From an uncultured Faecalibacterium sp. (GTDB lineage: Bacteria > Bacillota > Clostridia > Oscillospirales > Ruminococcaceae): 64,000 bases of DNA. Each line of letters opens with the position of its first letter. Position 1 is the first letter of the stretch. Under the pieces are notes generated by a model, which saw nothing but the letters and a program-made list of their open reading frames with translations, searched no databases and was not told the origin of the DNA. Below, one piece after another: positions 33,293 through 41,663 of the stretch. The position numbers and the translations under genes were made by a program. Location of the stretch: NCBI GenBank assembly GCA_934503275.1, contig CAKSVD010000004.1:1-64000 (forward strand), given 5' to 3'.

Positions 33293-34389
33293 CAGCCCTT
33301 CTTTTCTTCATCCAGACGGTCCAGCAGATCCCAGATACCCAGCATATACTGGATGCCCAGAGCACGGTCATACTTGCCATAGCCGGGGCGGCAGACGCCG
33401 GGGCCTTCCTCCCACAGCTGACGGCCGTGGTCGGGACGGATGTAGCCCTCAAAGCCGCAGTCATGGTAAGCGCGCATCACCTCAATGATGCCGGTCTCGC
33501 CGCAGCAGTCGCGGTGAGCAGCCTCAGAGAAATCGCCGTTGGGGAAGTGGTGGATGTTGCGGACGTGGCCGAAGGCAATGCGGTCGCAGTGCTTGCGGAT
33601 GATCTCAGCACAGTTGTTGTTGGGGTTTGCGTTCAGGCTGCCGGTGCACAGGGTCAGGCAGTTGTACGGATCGTCCACCATCTTCAGGAAGCGGTCGATG
33701 CTGGGCTCATCCACCAGCAGGCGGGGCAGGCCGAAGATATCCCAAGGAGGATCGTCCATGTGGATGGCCATCTTGATGTCGCACTCGTGGCAGGTGGGCA
33801 TCAGAGCCTCCAGGAAGTACTTCAGGTTCTCCCACAGCTTCTCCTTGGTGACAGGGGCGTAGGCCTTGAACAACTCGTCCAGCTTTGCCATGCGCTCCGG
33901 CTCCCAGCCGGGGAAGGTCATGTTGTACTTCTCGGTGAAAGACATGATGTACTCAGCCATAGCCTTGTAATCGCCCTTGATCTTGTCCTTCTCGTAGAAC
34001 AGTGCGGTGGAGCCATCGCCCACCGGATGGAACAGGTCGGTGCGGGTCCAGTCGAAGATGGGCATGAAGTTGTAGCAGATGACCTTGACGCCGAACTTGG
34101 ACAGGTTGCGGATGCACTGCTTATAGTTTTCGATATACTGGTCGCGGGTGGGCAGACCGATCTTGATATCGTCGTGCACGTTGACGGACTCGACAACATC
34201 CATATCAAAACCGTAGGCGTGGATCTGGTCTGCAACCTTCTGGATCTCGTCGATTTCCCAGATCTCACCAGGCATCTTGTTGTGCAGTGCCCAGACGATG
34301 CTGGTCACGCCGGGGATCTGCTTGATGTCGCTCAAGGTGACGGGGTCGTTGCCCTCGCCATACCAGCGCCAACCCATTTTCATAGGCAT
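33292..34389 (-). CDS. uxuA: Mannonate dehydratase
   Basis: 365 residues, TIM-barrel sugar epimerase-like fold. It dehydrates D-mannonate to 2-keto-3-deoxygluconate. Signature segments: KMGWRWYGEGNDPVTLSDIKQIPGV, CYNFMPIFDWTRTDL, HMDDPPWDIFGLPRLL and RPDHGRQLWEE (metal ligands among these His/Asp/Cys). Start ATG at 34389 is chosen for AGGAGGA about 8 bp upstream and the conserved N-terminus; the much longer reading frame upstream is not coding. It is the first gene of the uxuAB operon. A promoter and operator-like repeats are present upstream. Confidence 0.96.
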   Translation of the reverse strand: MPMKMGWRWYGEGNDPVTLSDIKQIPGVTSIVWALHNKMPGEIWEIDEIQKVADQIHAYGFDMDVVESVNVHDDIKIGLPTRDQYIENYKQCIRNLSKFGVKVICYNFMPIFDWTRTDLFHPVGDGSTALFYEKDKIKGDYKAMAEYIMSFTEKYNMTFPGWEPERMAKLDELFKAYAPVTKEKLWENLKYFLEALMPTCHECDIKMAIHMDDPPWDIFGLPRLLVDEPSIDRFLKMVDDPYNCLTLCTGSLNANPNNNCAEIIRKHCDRIAFGHVRNIHHFPNGDFSEAAHRDCCGETGIIEVMRAYHDCGFEGYIRPDHGRQLWEEGPGVCRPGYGKYDRALGIQYMLGIWDLLDRLDEEKKG

Positions 34390-34457
34390 AGAGAAGTTCC
34401 TCCTGTCGTTTTTATCATATGACACGCGCAGTACGCCTGCACGTTCTTCTTTGTTAT

Positions 34458-34486
34458 ATTCTAATATATCAGTTATAAAATAGCAA
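34458..34486 (-). promoter_or_regulatory. Promoter of uxuAB
   Basis: Minus strand TTGCTA (34481-34486) and TAGAAT (34458-34463), 17-bp spacer, about 70 bp upstream of the ATG. Confidence 0.6.
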
Positions 34487-34492
34487 TACGCA

Positions 34493-34550
34493 CAATGCCA
34501 TTTTTTTGTGTTTATTCTTGTATACTTTACACAAAAATGGCAAAATGCCA
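34493..34550. promoter_or_regulatory. Operator-like inverted repeats upstream of uxuAB
   Basis: TTTTTGTGT (34503-34511) and ACACAAAAA (34529-34537) are perfect inverted arms, extended outward by TGCCA and TGGCA. The right side carries the palindrome TGGCAAAATGCCA (34538-34550), and CAATGCCA (34493-34500) repeats half of it next to the -35. This is likely the site of a hexuronate-responsive repressor. The rest of the 370-bp uxuA-dsdA gap holds only the two promoters. Confidence 0.5.
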
Positions 34551-34660
34551 GTTTTTTAACAAGGTTTTTGGGCAGTGTGCTGCTCCCTTTCCAAGCTTTT
34601 CCTGTTCTTGCGGTCAGCACATCGCAGCGCTCTGACCCGCCCGGCGCAAAGCGCAGCCGG

Positions 34661-34689
34661 TTGACAATTCCTGTAAAAACCTTTATATT
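34661..34689 (+). promoter_or_regulatory. Promoter of dsdA
   Basis: Perfect TTGACA at 34661-34666 and TATATT at 34684-34689, 17-bp spacer; AAAGGAGG at 34746-34753 precedes the ATG. Confidence 0.75.
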
Positions 34690-34759
34690 CAAGACACGCA
34701 GCGCTCCGCGAAAATCGCCGGGGCGCACCACCTGGTTTTCTATATAAAGGAGGTCCGCT

Positions 34760-36130
34760 ATGGTTTTACCTGCCAAGTGCATCGCCGGGCGTTCTGTTGC
34801 CGATTGGATCGCGGCATACCCCGTGGTCTCTGACCTTTGTGCCCTGAAGGAGACTGCATGGGTAAACCCGGACAGGCTGCCCTTTGCACAGGCTGCGGCT
34901 GCCTGCCCGCTGACCCTTGCCGACATTGAGGACGCCGCCGCACGGCTGGAGCGGTTTGCGCCCTACCTTGCCGCCGTCTTTCCCGAGACCGCTGCGGCCG
35001 GCGGCATCATCGAGTCCCCTGTTCAGCCCATTCCCCGGATGCAAAAAGTGCTGGAGGAGCGCAGCGGCGCCCGCATCGCCGGGCAGGTATGGGTCAAGCT
35101 GGACAGTCACCTGCCTATTTCCGGCTCCATCAAAGCCCGGGGCGGCATTTACGAGGTGCTGAAAACCGCCGAGGACATTGCCCTGCGCAGCGGGATGCTG
35201 CACCTCACCGACAACTACGCCGTTCTGGCAGAGGAGCGCTTCCGCAAGCTGTTCTCGCAATATTCCATTGCAGTGGGCTCCACCGGCAATCTGGGGCTTT
35301 CTATCGGCATCATGAGCGCGAAGCTGGGCTTTCAGGTCACAGTACATATGTCCGCTGACGCGCGGCAGTGGAAAAAAGATCTGCTCCGCAGCCGGGGCGT
35401 CAAGGTGGTGGAGTATGCCTCCGATTACAGCATTGCCGTGACCGAGGGGCGCAAGCTGGCGGCAGGCGACCCCTACTGCCACTTTGTGGATGACGAAAAC
35501 TCCAAGACCCTCTTTCTGGGCTATGCCGTGGCTGCCCTGCGGTTGAAAAAGCAGCTGGATGCGCAGGGCGTCACCGTGGATGCAGAGCATCCCCTCTTCG
35601 CCTACCTGCCCTGCGGCGTGGGCGGCGGCCCCGGCGGCGTGGCCTTTGGCCTGAAGATGCTGTTCGGCGATGCCGCACATTGCTTCTTTGCCGAGCCCAC
35701 CCACTCCCCCTGCATGATGCTGGGCATGGCCACCGGCGAAAACAGCAGCGTTTGTGTGCAGGACTTTGGCATCGATAACCGCACCGCCGCCGATGGTCTT
35801 GCCGTCGGGCGCGCTTCCGGCTTTGTGGGCGGGCTGATGCGTCCCTTTATGAGCGGCTGCTACACCCTGCAGGACGAGCGGATGTACACCCTTCTGGCAC
35901 AGCTGGCAGACGCCGAAAAGCTTTTCCTTGAGCCAAGTGCACTGGCGGGAATGTACGGCCCGGTGCTCACCCAGCCCGGGCAGCTGCTTGGCGCTTACAC
36001 CGAAGCCGCTCTGCCCGCCGGTGCGCTGGCAAACGCCACCCATCTGGTCTGGGTCACCGGCGGGAATATGGTCCCCCGGGAAGAAATGCAGCGCTACTAC
36101 GCAAAAGGTAAGGCGCTGGCACAGCAATAA
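34760..36130 (+). CDS. dsdA: D-serine dehydratase
   Basis: 456 residues, fold-type II PLP enzyme that converts D-serine to pyruvate and ammonia. The PLP lysine is Lys125 in SGSIKARGG; the substrate loop [10 protein letters not shown] and the phosphate-binding [15 protein letters not shown] are both present. It begins with the family's usual N-terminal helix-rich region. It stands alone, divergent from uxuAB, with a strong promoter and terminator. No dsdC or dsdX neighbour is present. It may detoxify D-serine or feed pyruvate metabolism. Confidence 0.95.
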   Translation: MVLPAKCIAGRSVADWIAAYPVVSDLCALKETAWVNPDRLPFAQAAAACPLTLADIEDAAARLERFAPYLAAVFPETAAAGGIIESPVQPIPRMQKVLEERSGARIAGQVWVKLDSHLPISGSIKARGGIYEVLKTAEDIALRSGMLHLTDNYAVLAEERFRKLFSQYSIAVGSTGNLGLSIGIMSAKLGFQVTVHMSADARQWKKDLLRSRGVKVVEYASDYSIAVTEGRKLAAGDPYCHFVDDENSKTLFLGYAVAALRLKKQLDAQGVTVDAEHPLFAYLPCGVGGGPGGVAFGLKMLFGDAAHCFFAEPTHSPCMMLGMATGENSSVCVQDFGIDNRTAADGLAVGRASGFVGGLMRPFMSGCYTLQDERMYTLLAQLADAEKLFLEPSALAGMYGPVLTQPGQLLGAYTEAALPAGALANATHLVWVTGGNMVPREEMQRYYAKGKALAQQ

Positions 36131-36135
36131 CAAGC

Positions 36136-36179
36136 AAAAGCCGCCTTTTGTGCCAAACAGCACAAAAAGCGGCTTTTTA
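36136..36179 (+). terminator. Terminator after dsdA
   Basis: AAAAGCCGC and GCGGCTTTT flank inner TTTTGTGC/GCACAAAA pairing; T-run follows. Confidence 0.85.
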
Positions 36180-36215
36180 TCGTCTTATTTCAGGAGCAAA
36201 GAGCCTTGCGGAAGC

Positions 36216-36953
36216 TTATTCCGGCAGATCCTCTTCGTTCTCGAGAGAGTGCCAGACGTTCTGGACGTCATCGTTATCCTCCAGAGAATCCAGCAGCTTG
36301 CCCATCAGCTTCAGCTGATCGGGATCGGTCAGGCGGGTGGTGGTCATGGGCACCATGGCCAGATCATCGGACAGGATCTCGTAGCCCTTCTCCTCCAGCG
36401 CCTTGACCACAGCGGAGTAGTTCTCGGGGTCGGTGGTGACCTCGGCTGCGTCCTCGCTGGCATCAAAGTCCTCGGCACCGGCATCCAGAGCGTCCATCAT
36501 GGCCTCATCGGCGTCCTTATCCTCCAGAGAGATGTCGATGACACCCTTCTGGTTGAACAGGAAAGCCACGCAGCCCATAGCGCCCAGATTGCCGCCATTC
36601 TTATCGAAGTAGTGGCGCAGGTCGGCAGCGGTACGGTTGCGGTTGTCGGTCAGGGTCTCCACCATGACAGCCACGCCGCCGGGGCCGTAGCCCTCGTAGG
36701 TGATAGCCTCGAACTCGGTCTTGTCGCCGCCCTCGGCCTTTTTGATGATACGCTGGATGTTATCGTTGGGCACGCTCATGCGCTTTGCCTTGGCGATCAG
36801 GTCTGCCAGCTTGCTGTTGGAAGCCGGGTTGGGGCCACCGTCACGGACGGCAACGCTGATCTCGCGGCCGATCTTGGTAAAGACCTTGGCGCGGGCGCCG
36901 TCAGTCTTTTCCTTCTTGCGCTTAATATTGTTCCATTTGCTATGTCCAGACAT
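36216..36953 (-). CDS. yebC: YebC/PmpR family protein
   Basis: 245 residues. N-terminus MSGHSKWNNIKRKKEKTDGARAKVF and the segments GGPNPASNSKLADLIAKAK, TYEGYGPGGVA and RNRTAADLRHYFDKNGG are diagnostic. YebC proteins have been described as transcription regulators and, more recently, as ribosome-associated factors that help translation of difficult stretches; which applies here is not visible. The start at 36953 has AGGAGG upstream; the longer frame is not used. It has its own promoter. Confidence 0.95.
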   Translation of the reverse strand: MSGHSKWNNIKRKKEKTDGARAKVFTKIGREISVAVRDGGPNPASNSKLADLIAKAKRMSVPNDNIQRIIKKAEGGDKTEFEAITYEGYGPGGVAVMVETLTDNRNRTAADLRHYFDKNGGNLGAMGCVAFLFNQKGVIDISLEDKDADEAMMDALDAGAEDFDASEDAAEVTTDPENYSAVVKALEEKGYEILSDDLAMVPMTTTRLTDPDQLKLMGKLLDSLEDNDDVQNVWHSLENEEDLPE

Positions 36954-37047
36954 GGGAAAGAGCCTCCTAAATTTATCGGTATCTCCGCCTGCGGGCAGAC
37001 GGGCTGTGGTCGCCCGCTTGTGGCAGCACACAAAATCTAACTCTGTT

Positions 37048-37076
37048 ATTTTATCACAATCCACCGGCGCGTTCAA
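37048..37076 (-). promoter_or_regulatory. Promoter of yebC
   Basis: Minus strand TTGAAC (37071-37076) and TAAAAT (37048-37053), 17-bp spacer, in the gap between the methylase stop and yebC. Confidence 0.6.
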
Positions 37077-37121
37077 GCCTGAAAAGGCGGATTTTCGCCC
37101 GGATGCGTGTAAATCTGCGGT

Positions 37122-38660
37122 TTACAGCAGCCGCAGTGCCTTGGGGTAGTGGTTTTTCACCCGCCCGCCGGACACCTTGCCGCCGCCCAGCGGCCAGCCG
37201 TCCACGGTCACGCAGCACCAGCCGTCCGCTGCGGTGCGGGCTTCCACCTCGCGGCCGGAGAGGTACTCGGTGCAGCGGCAGTCGGCAAGGGTCAGCTGCT
37301 CACAGTTCGTGCACAGACTGCCAAAGGCCGTAAACAGATGATGCTCCGGCACAAAGCGTCCCTTCTGCACGCTGCCCACGAATACCCCCGCCCGCAGCAC
37401 ATGAAGTCCCGTCTGCGGGAAGGCCACCGGCAGCAGCACACCGCCGCCGTGCACCACAGCCGGGCGCTGTGCCAGCGCAGGGAAATACTGCCGGGCAAAC
37501 TCCTGCCATGCGGCAAGGCTCTGCGCCGGGGTAGCCTCCCCCGCCCCGGTGTCCCGGGTGCGGCGGCTCGTGCCCTGCACGGCGTCCCGGCAGGCGCGGC
37601 TGTCCGCACGGCGTGCGCTGCGGGCATCTGCGGCCTTGGCGGGCTTTGCCTTACCCTTGCCCTTTTTGCCCGTCTCCGCAGCAGCGGCAAGCCAGAGCTG
37701 CTCCTCCGGGGTGTATTCCCCTTCCGGCGGCAGGGTGCGGGGCGTACCGGCCTTGACCAGCCGGGCCATAAAGTGCCCCTCGCCGCCCTGACAGGGCCAG
37801 ATGCGGCGCACCTTGCTTACATCCAACGGCAGGCCGCCGGTGCGGTTTTCCTCACCTGCGCTGCCAAAGGTGTAGTCCACGTTGCCCAGCACATCGGCCA
37901 GCGCAAACTCTGGGTGGCGCTGCAAAAAAGCTGCCACCTGCGCTTCGTCCTCCTCCGGCGCAAAGGTGCAGGTGGAGTACACCAGCTGCCCGCCGGGGGC
38001 CAGTGCCGCTGCGGCACAGTCCAGAATCTGCGCGCCCAGTTCTGCGCACTGCTTTACCAGCGCCTCGCAGTGCTGCTGCAGCGCTACCGGCTCCTTGCGG
38101 AACATCCCCTCGCCGGAGCAGGGCGCATCCACCAGCACCCGGTCAAAAAACTCCGGCAGCGCCTCGGCAATGCGAGCGGGGGTCTCGTTGAGCACCACGG
38201 CGTTGGAAACGCCCATGCGCTCAAGGTTGCTTTTTAAGATTTCGGCGCGCGCGGCCACATACTCGTTACTCACCAGCACACCGCGCCCCTGCAATGCCGC
38301 CGCCAGCTGGCTGCTTTTGCCGCCGGGCGCAGCGCACAGGTCCAGCACCCGCATCCCCGGCTGTACTCCCAGCAGCGGCGCTGCCGAGGAAGCCGAGGGC
38401 TCCTGCGAGTAGAATACCCCCGCATGGTGGTACGGATGCCGCCCGGGCTTAAAGTCCGGCTGATGCACCACAAAGGCCGCCTTGCAGAAGGGTGAAGGCT
38501 CCAGCGGAAAATCCGCCCTCTGTGCAAACTGCTCCGGCGTGGTGCGCAGCGCCGACACGGTAACGCCGCGCTCTGCCGTCTGCTGCGGGGCGGCATACAA
38601 CTGCTCGTACCGCGGGCCCAGCAGGGCACGTTCCCGCTGCTCAAAATATTCCGTAGGCAT
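37122..38660 (-). CDS. rsmF: rRNA cytosine-C5 methyltransferase (RsmF-like)
   Basis: 512 residues. SAM-binding core with LDLCAAPGGKSSQLAAAL, catalytic motifs VDAPCSGEGMFRK and YSTCTFAPEEDEAQ (the two conserved cysteines of RNA m5C methylases). A basic, low-complexity linker at ~340-390 (KKGKGKAKPAK...) leads to a C-terminal RsmF-type substrate-binding domain. It probably methylates 16S rRNA. Start at 38660 is set by GGGAGGAAAAG; the upstream frame overlaps the promoter of the divergent small gene. The target position is inferred from the family only. Confidence 0.9.
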   Translation of the reverse strand: MPTEYFEQRERALLGPRYEQLYAAPQQTAERGVTVSALRTTPEQFAQRADFPLEPSPFCKAAFVVHQPDFKPGRHPYHHAGVFYSQEPSASSAAPLLGVQPGMRVLDLCAAPGGKSSQLAAALQGRGVLVSNEYVAARAEILKSNLERMGVSNAVVLNETPARIAEALPEFFDRVLVDAPCSGEGMFRKEPVALQQHCEALVKQCAELGAQILDCAAAALAPGGQLVYSTCTFAPEEDEAQVAAFLQRHPEFALADVLGNVDYTFGSAGEENRTGGLPLDVSKVRRIWPCQGGEGHFMARLVKAGTPRTLPPEGEYTPEEQLWLAAAAETGKKGKGKAKPAKAADARSARRADSRACRDAVQGTSRRTRDTGAGEATPAQSLAAWQEFARQYFPALAQRPAVVHGGGVLLPVAFPQTGLHVLRAGVFVGSVQKGRFVPEHHLFTAFGSLCTNCEQLTLADCRCTEYLSGREVEARTAADGWCCVTVDGWPLGGGKVSGGRVKNHYPKALRLL

Positions 38661-38714
38661 ATTCTTTTCCTCCCATGGGATGTATAAAGCCGCCGGCTGC
38701 GGCCACACTATGGA

Positions 38715-38740
38715 CTGTGAGGGCGGTCCCGCCCCCACAG
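38715..38740 (+). promoter_or_regulatory. Hairpin in front of the small Asn-rich gene
   Basis: CTGTG and GGGCG arms pair with CGCCC and CACAG around GTCC, with one mismatch. It ends 10 bp before AAAGGAG (38750-38756), so it may affect translation or mark an operator between divergent genes. Confidence 0.4.
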
Positions 38741-38766
38741 CAACGACCGAAAGGAGCATTCACACC

Positions 38767-38955
38767 ATGGAAAACCGCAGTGAGAACCGCAGTACCAATT
38801 GCAAGAACCAGACCTCTAACCGTACCAGCAACAAGACCACCAACAGCACCACCAACGAGCACAAGCACCCCAACCAGTACACCAAGGGTGCCGATGACGA
38901 GAGCGCCAAAAACTCCACTGGCAGCCGTTCCACCAACGCAAAGAACAGCCGCTGA
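38767..38955 (+). CDS. Small Asn/Ser/Thr-rich hydrophilic protein
   Basis: 62 residues beginning MENRSENRSTNCKNQ. Asn (12), Ser (10) and Thr (10) make up half the protein; Lys and Arg make it basic; there are almost no hydrophobic residues, a single Cys, no signal peptide and no membrane helix. It should be disordered. A good ribosome binding site (AAAGGAG, 10 bp upstream of the ATG) and a strong terminator make it likely to be real. I do not recognise the family. It is divergent from the methylase gene. Confidence 0.65.
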   Translation: MENRSENRSTNCKNQTSNRTSNKTTNSTTNEHKHPNQYTKGADDESAKNSTGSRSTNAKNSR

Positions 38956-38996
38956 TGGCGTAAGCGGCATCTGACGGACCGCAGATGCCAAAAAGC

Positions 38997-39048
38997 AAAG
39001 CCCGCCGCCTTCCACCACTGGTTTCCAGTGCGGAAAGCAGCGGGCTTT
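38997..39048. terminator. Large terminator between the small gene and mrnC
   Basis: A long, nearly continuous hairpin: AAAGCCCGC pairs with GCGGGCTTT and the inside continues with TTCC/GGAA and CCACTGG/CCAGTG. T-rich sequence lies on the plus side. A smaller hairpin GGCATCTG/CAGATGCC (38966-38989) precedes it. Confidence 0.8.
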
Positions 39049-39055
39049 CGCATTC

Positions 39056-39460
39056 TTATTTCTGGTCAGGGTCAAACTGCTGCCACAGTACCTCAAACAG
39101 CTGGTGCACACGCTCCAGCTGTCCGTTCAGGTACAACCAGCCCAACAGGCACTCGAAGCCGGTGGAGGCACGGTATTCCTCCGGGGAGGCGTGCTTGGCA
39201 ACGCTGGCCTTGCTGGCGTTGCGGCCGCGCTTGAACACAGCCAACTCGTCCTCGGTGAACAGTGGCTCCAGCAGCTGCTCTTCCCGGAACTGCGCCTTGG
39301 CAGAGACATACTTGACCTTTTCGGCGTTCAGCTTTCCGGCAGAAAGGCGGTGGTGCTCCACCAAACGCTGACGCACCAGCAGTTCCAGCACGCTGTCCCC
39401 TACAAAGGCCAGCGCCAGCGGGCTGAGTTCCCGCGGGTCGATCTTTTCTGATTCGTTCAT
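39056..39460 (-). CDS. mrnC: Mini-ribonuclease III
   Basis: 134 residues, a single RNase III catalytic domain without a dsRNA-binding domain. The signature ALAFVGDSVLELLVRQRL carries the catalytic acidic residues, and EYRASTGFECLLGWLYL is the second conserved block. Mini-III matures 23S rRNA in Firmicutes. It starts 12 bp after the obg stop on the same strand and ends at a terminator. Confidence 0.93.
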   Translation of the reverse strand: MNESEKIDPRELSPLALAFVGDSVLELLVRQRLVEHHRLSAGKLNAEKVKYVSAKAQFREEQLLEPLFTEDELAVFKRGRNASKASVAKHASPEEYRASTGFECLLGWLYLNGQLERVHQLFEVLWQQFDPDQK

Positions 39461-39472
39461 GATGCTTTATCC

Positions 39473-40756
39473 TTAGAAGATATAGTCGAACTGATACTCG
39501 CCGATGAGGATGGTATCGTTCTCTTCCACGCCCTTCTGCACCAGCGCGTCCAGAATGCCGCTCTCGCCCAGCTGGCGCTGGAAGAACTGCAGGCTCTCGT
39601 AGTCGTCCACATTGCTGCCGGCCAGAATATACTCCAGCCACGGGGCATCCACGCTCCACACATGGGCCTCCATGCGCTGGATGGTGAAGTCGCGACCGTT
39701 CTTCTTGGCCTCCGGCTTTTTGTACTCGGGGGTGAACACCGGCACCTGCGGGATATCCTTGAGGCGGTTGTACACGAGCCCCGGCAGCTGCTTGACGCCC
39801 TGCATGGTGGCGGCAGAGATGGGCACAAAGGTCAGACCCTTGCCCTCCACATACTGGCGGAAGGTCTCGATCTGCTCCTCGGTGGCAAGGTCGCACTTGT
39901 TGCCCACAACGATCTGCGGGCGCTCGGCCAGCACGGGGCTGAACTTTGCCAGCTCCTCGTTGATCTTCTCAAAGTCCTCGATGGGGTCGCGGCACTCGCT
40001 GCCGGAAACATCCACAACGTGCAGCAGCAGGCGGCAGCGCTCCACATGGCGCAGGAAATCATGTCCCAGACCAACGCCCTCGCTGGCACCCTCGATCAGG
40101 CCCGGGATGTCGGCGCAGACAAAGCTTGCACCCTCGCCCACCGACACAACGCCCAGCGTGGGCACAAGGGTGGTAAAGTGGTAGTTGGCGATTTTGGGCT
40201 TGGCGGCGCTGATAGTGGAGATGAGGGTGGACTTGCCCACGTTGGGGAAGCCGATCAGACCCACGTCCGCGATCAGCTTCAATTCCAGCGTCACCTGCAG
40301 ATCCTCGCCGGGCATACCGGGCTTTGCAAACTTGGGGATCTGGCGGGTGGGGGTGGCAAAGTGTGCGTTGCCGTAGCCGCCGCGGCCGCCCTTAGCAATG
40401 GTGACCGGGGTGTGGTCGGACAGGTCTGCGATGACAAGGCCGCTCTCGGCGTCCTTGATCACAGTGCCCAGCGGCACCTTGATGACCAGATTTTCGGCAT
40501 TTTTGCCGTGGCACAGGCTTGCGCCGCCCTTGCCGCCCTCCGGAGCCACATACTTGCGCTTATAGCGGAAATCCATCAGGGTGGACAGATGGTCATCCGC
40601 CACAAAGATGATGTCGCCGCCCCGGCCGCCGTCGCCGCCGTCCGGGCCGCCTGCGGCCACGAATTTTTCGCGGTGGAAGCTCACCGCACCATCGCCGCCC
40701 TTGCCCGCATGGAGCCATATCGTGGCGATGTCGATAAAGTTAGTCTGTGCTGCCAT
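39473..40756 (-). CDS. obg: Obg family GTPase
   Basis: 427 residues. N-terminal glycine-rich Obg fold (GGDGAVSFHREKFVAAGGPDGGDGG...), GTPase domain with GFPNVGKST, DIPGLIEGAS and NKCD, then a C-terminal OCT domain (~345-427). It takes part in 50S ribosome assembly and stress control. Start 40756 follows AAGGAGGGG; the longer frame is not used. It is downstream of rplU-rpmA, a common order, but a terminator lies between. Confidence 0.96.
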   Translation of the reverse strand: MAAQTNFIDIATIWLHAGKGGDGAVSFHREKFVAAGGPDGGDGGRGGDIIFVADDHLSTLMDFRYKRKYVAPEGGKGGASLCHGKNAENLVIKVPLGTVIKDAESGLVIADLSDHTPVTIAKGGRGGYGNAHFATPTRQIPKFAKPGMPGEDLQVTLELKLIADVGLIGFPNVGKSTLISTISAAKPKIANYHFTTLVPTLGVVSVGEGASFVCADIPGLIEGASEGVGLGHDFLRHVERCRLLLHVVDVSGSECRDPIEDFEKINEELAKFSPVLAERPQIVVGNKCDLATEEQIETFRQYVEGKGLTFVPISAATMQGVKQLPGLVYNRLKDIPQVPVFTPEYKKPEAKKNGRDFTIQRMEAHVWSVDAPWLEYILAGSNVDDYESLQFFQRQLGESGILDALVQKGVEENDTILIGEYQFDYIF

Positions 40757-40795
40757 ACAGCCCCTCCTTAGCTTTATAGGCCTTTGCGTTTCAGC

Positions 40796-40842
40796 GCCCT
40801 CATCCGGCACTTCGTGCCACCTTCCCCCGACCGGGGGAAGGC
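40796..40842. repeat. Partial member of the CCCTC palindromic repeat family
   Basis: CCCTC then hairpin GGCAC-TTC-GTGCC and hairpin CCTTCCCCC-GACC-GGGGGAAGG. The same order (CCCTC, small hairpin ending TGCCA, C-run/G-run hairpin) is seen at 62830-62908, which also has an outer stem missing here. Confidence 0.6.
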
Positions 40843-40883
40843 TTGCAAACAGTGCTACACGAACGCATAGCCTTATTTCATCA

Positions 40884-40913
40884 AAAAGAGCCGGGCCACG
40901 AGGGTCCGGCTCT
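40884..40913 (-). terminator. Terminator of the rplU-rpmA operon
   Basis: Minus strand AGAGCCGG pairs with CCGGCTCT and is followed by TTTTT. Confidence 0.85.
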
Positions 40914-40938
40914 ACGATTGCAGTTATTCAGAAAGAAG

Positions 40939-41190
40939 TTACTGCTTAACGCTGCACTTCTTGCCGCTCTTGCCCACGCGCTCGAAACGGACAGTGCCGT
41001 CTACCAGAGCAAACAGGGTGTCATCGCTGCCCTTGCCAACGTTCTCACCCGGCATGATGTGGGTGCCACGCTGACGAACCAGGATGTTGCCGGCCAGAAC
41101 GAACTGACCGTCTGCACGCTTGGTGCCCAGACGCTGTGCTGCGGAATCGCGGCCGTTCTTGGTGCTGCCTACGCCCTTTTTATGTGCCAT
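40939..41190 (-). CDS. rpmA: Ribosomal protein L27
   Basis: 83 residues: [22 protein letters not shown] and [19 protein letters not shown] are diagnostic. Most Firmicutes L27 proteins carry a short N-terminal extension removed by the protease Prp; this one starts directly at the mature-type AHKKG end and no prp gene stands between rplU and rpmA. The gene is 14 bp downstream of rplU with AGGAGGA upstream. Confidence 0.97.
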   Translation of the reverse strand: MAHKKGVGSTKNGRDSAAQRLGTKRADGQFVLAGNILVRQRGTHIMPGENVGKGSDDTLFALVDGTVRFERVGKSGKKCSVKQ

Positions 41191-41204
41191 TGTAATTTTC
41201 CTCC

Positions 41205-41516
41205 TTAGCCGTTGATCGCAGTGATCTCAACCTTGGTGTAGGGCTGACGATGGCCCATGCGGCGAGCACTGTGCTTCTTTGCGCGATAGGTGATGATGTT
41301 CAGCTTCTTGCCCTTGCCATTCTTGATGACCTTGGCAGAAACGGTAGCACCCTCAACAACAGGAGCGCCAACCTTCACAGAACCCTCCTCGCCAATAGCG
41401 AGAACCTGATCAAACTTCACTTCGGAGTCGGCCTCAACGTCCAGCTTTTCGATGTAGACGATGTCGCCCTGCTCCACGCGGTACTGCTTACCGCCGGTAA
41501 CAATGATTGCGTACAT
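41205..41516 (-). CDS. rplU: Ribosomal protein L21
   Basis: 103 residues, the normal length: [28 protein letters not shown] middle and [17 protein letters not shown] end. The start at 41516 is preferred to 41525 because AAAAGGA is 9 bp from the former and touches the latter. First gene of the rplU-rpmA operon with a strong promoter and a structured leader. Confidence 0.96.
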   Translation of the reverse strand: MYAIIVTGGKQYRVEQGDIVYIEKLDVEADSEVKFDQVLAIGEEGSVKVGAPVVEGATVSAKVIKNGKGKKLNIITYRAKKHSARRMGHRQPYTKVEITAING

Positions 41517-41525
41517 TTTGTTCAT

Positions 41526-41600
41526 TCCTTTTCGTTGTACTCGCTGGTCGTAAAGGCAGGCCCTTACAGCGGGCCATTTCAGGCGCCCACACCATGCGGC
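41526..41600 (-). promoter_or_regulatory. Putative L21 autoregulatory leader
   Basis: On the minus strand, CGCTG...CAGCG enclosing GTAAGG/CCTTTAC forms a clear hairpin, preceded by GGGC/GCCC pairing, directly upstream of rplU. Firmicute rplU leaders are known structured elements; assignment to that family is by position and folding, not alignment. Confidence 0.45.
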
Positions 41601-41606
41601 TAGAAT

Positions 41607-41635
41607 ATTATAGCAAAAACCAAACCGGATTGCAA
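41607..41635 (-). promoter_or_regulatory. Promoter of rplU-rpmA
   Basis: Minus strand TTGCAA (41630-41635) and perfect TATAAT (41607-41612), 17-bp spacer. Confidence 0.8.
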
Positions 41636-41663
41636 GAGGAAATTTCCCCTTTTGCGCAAATTT

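Noticed and set aside
34390..34926. N-terminal extension of uxuA by about 180 codons
   Set aside because: The upstream frame crosses the promoter and operator repeats, and the conserved N-terminus begins right after AGGAGGA at 34389.
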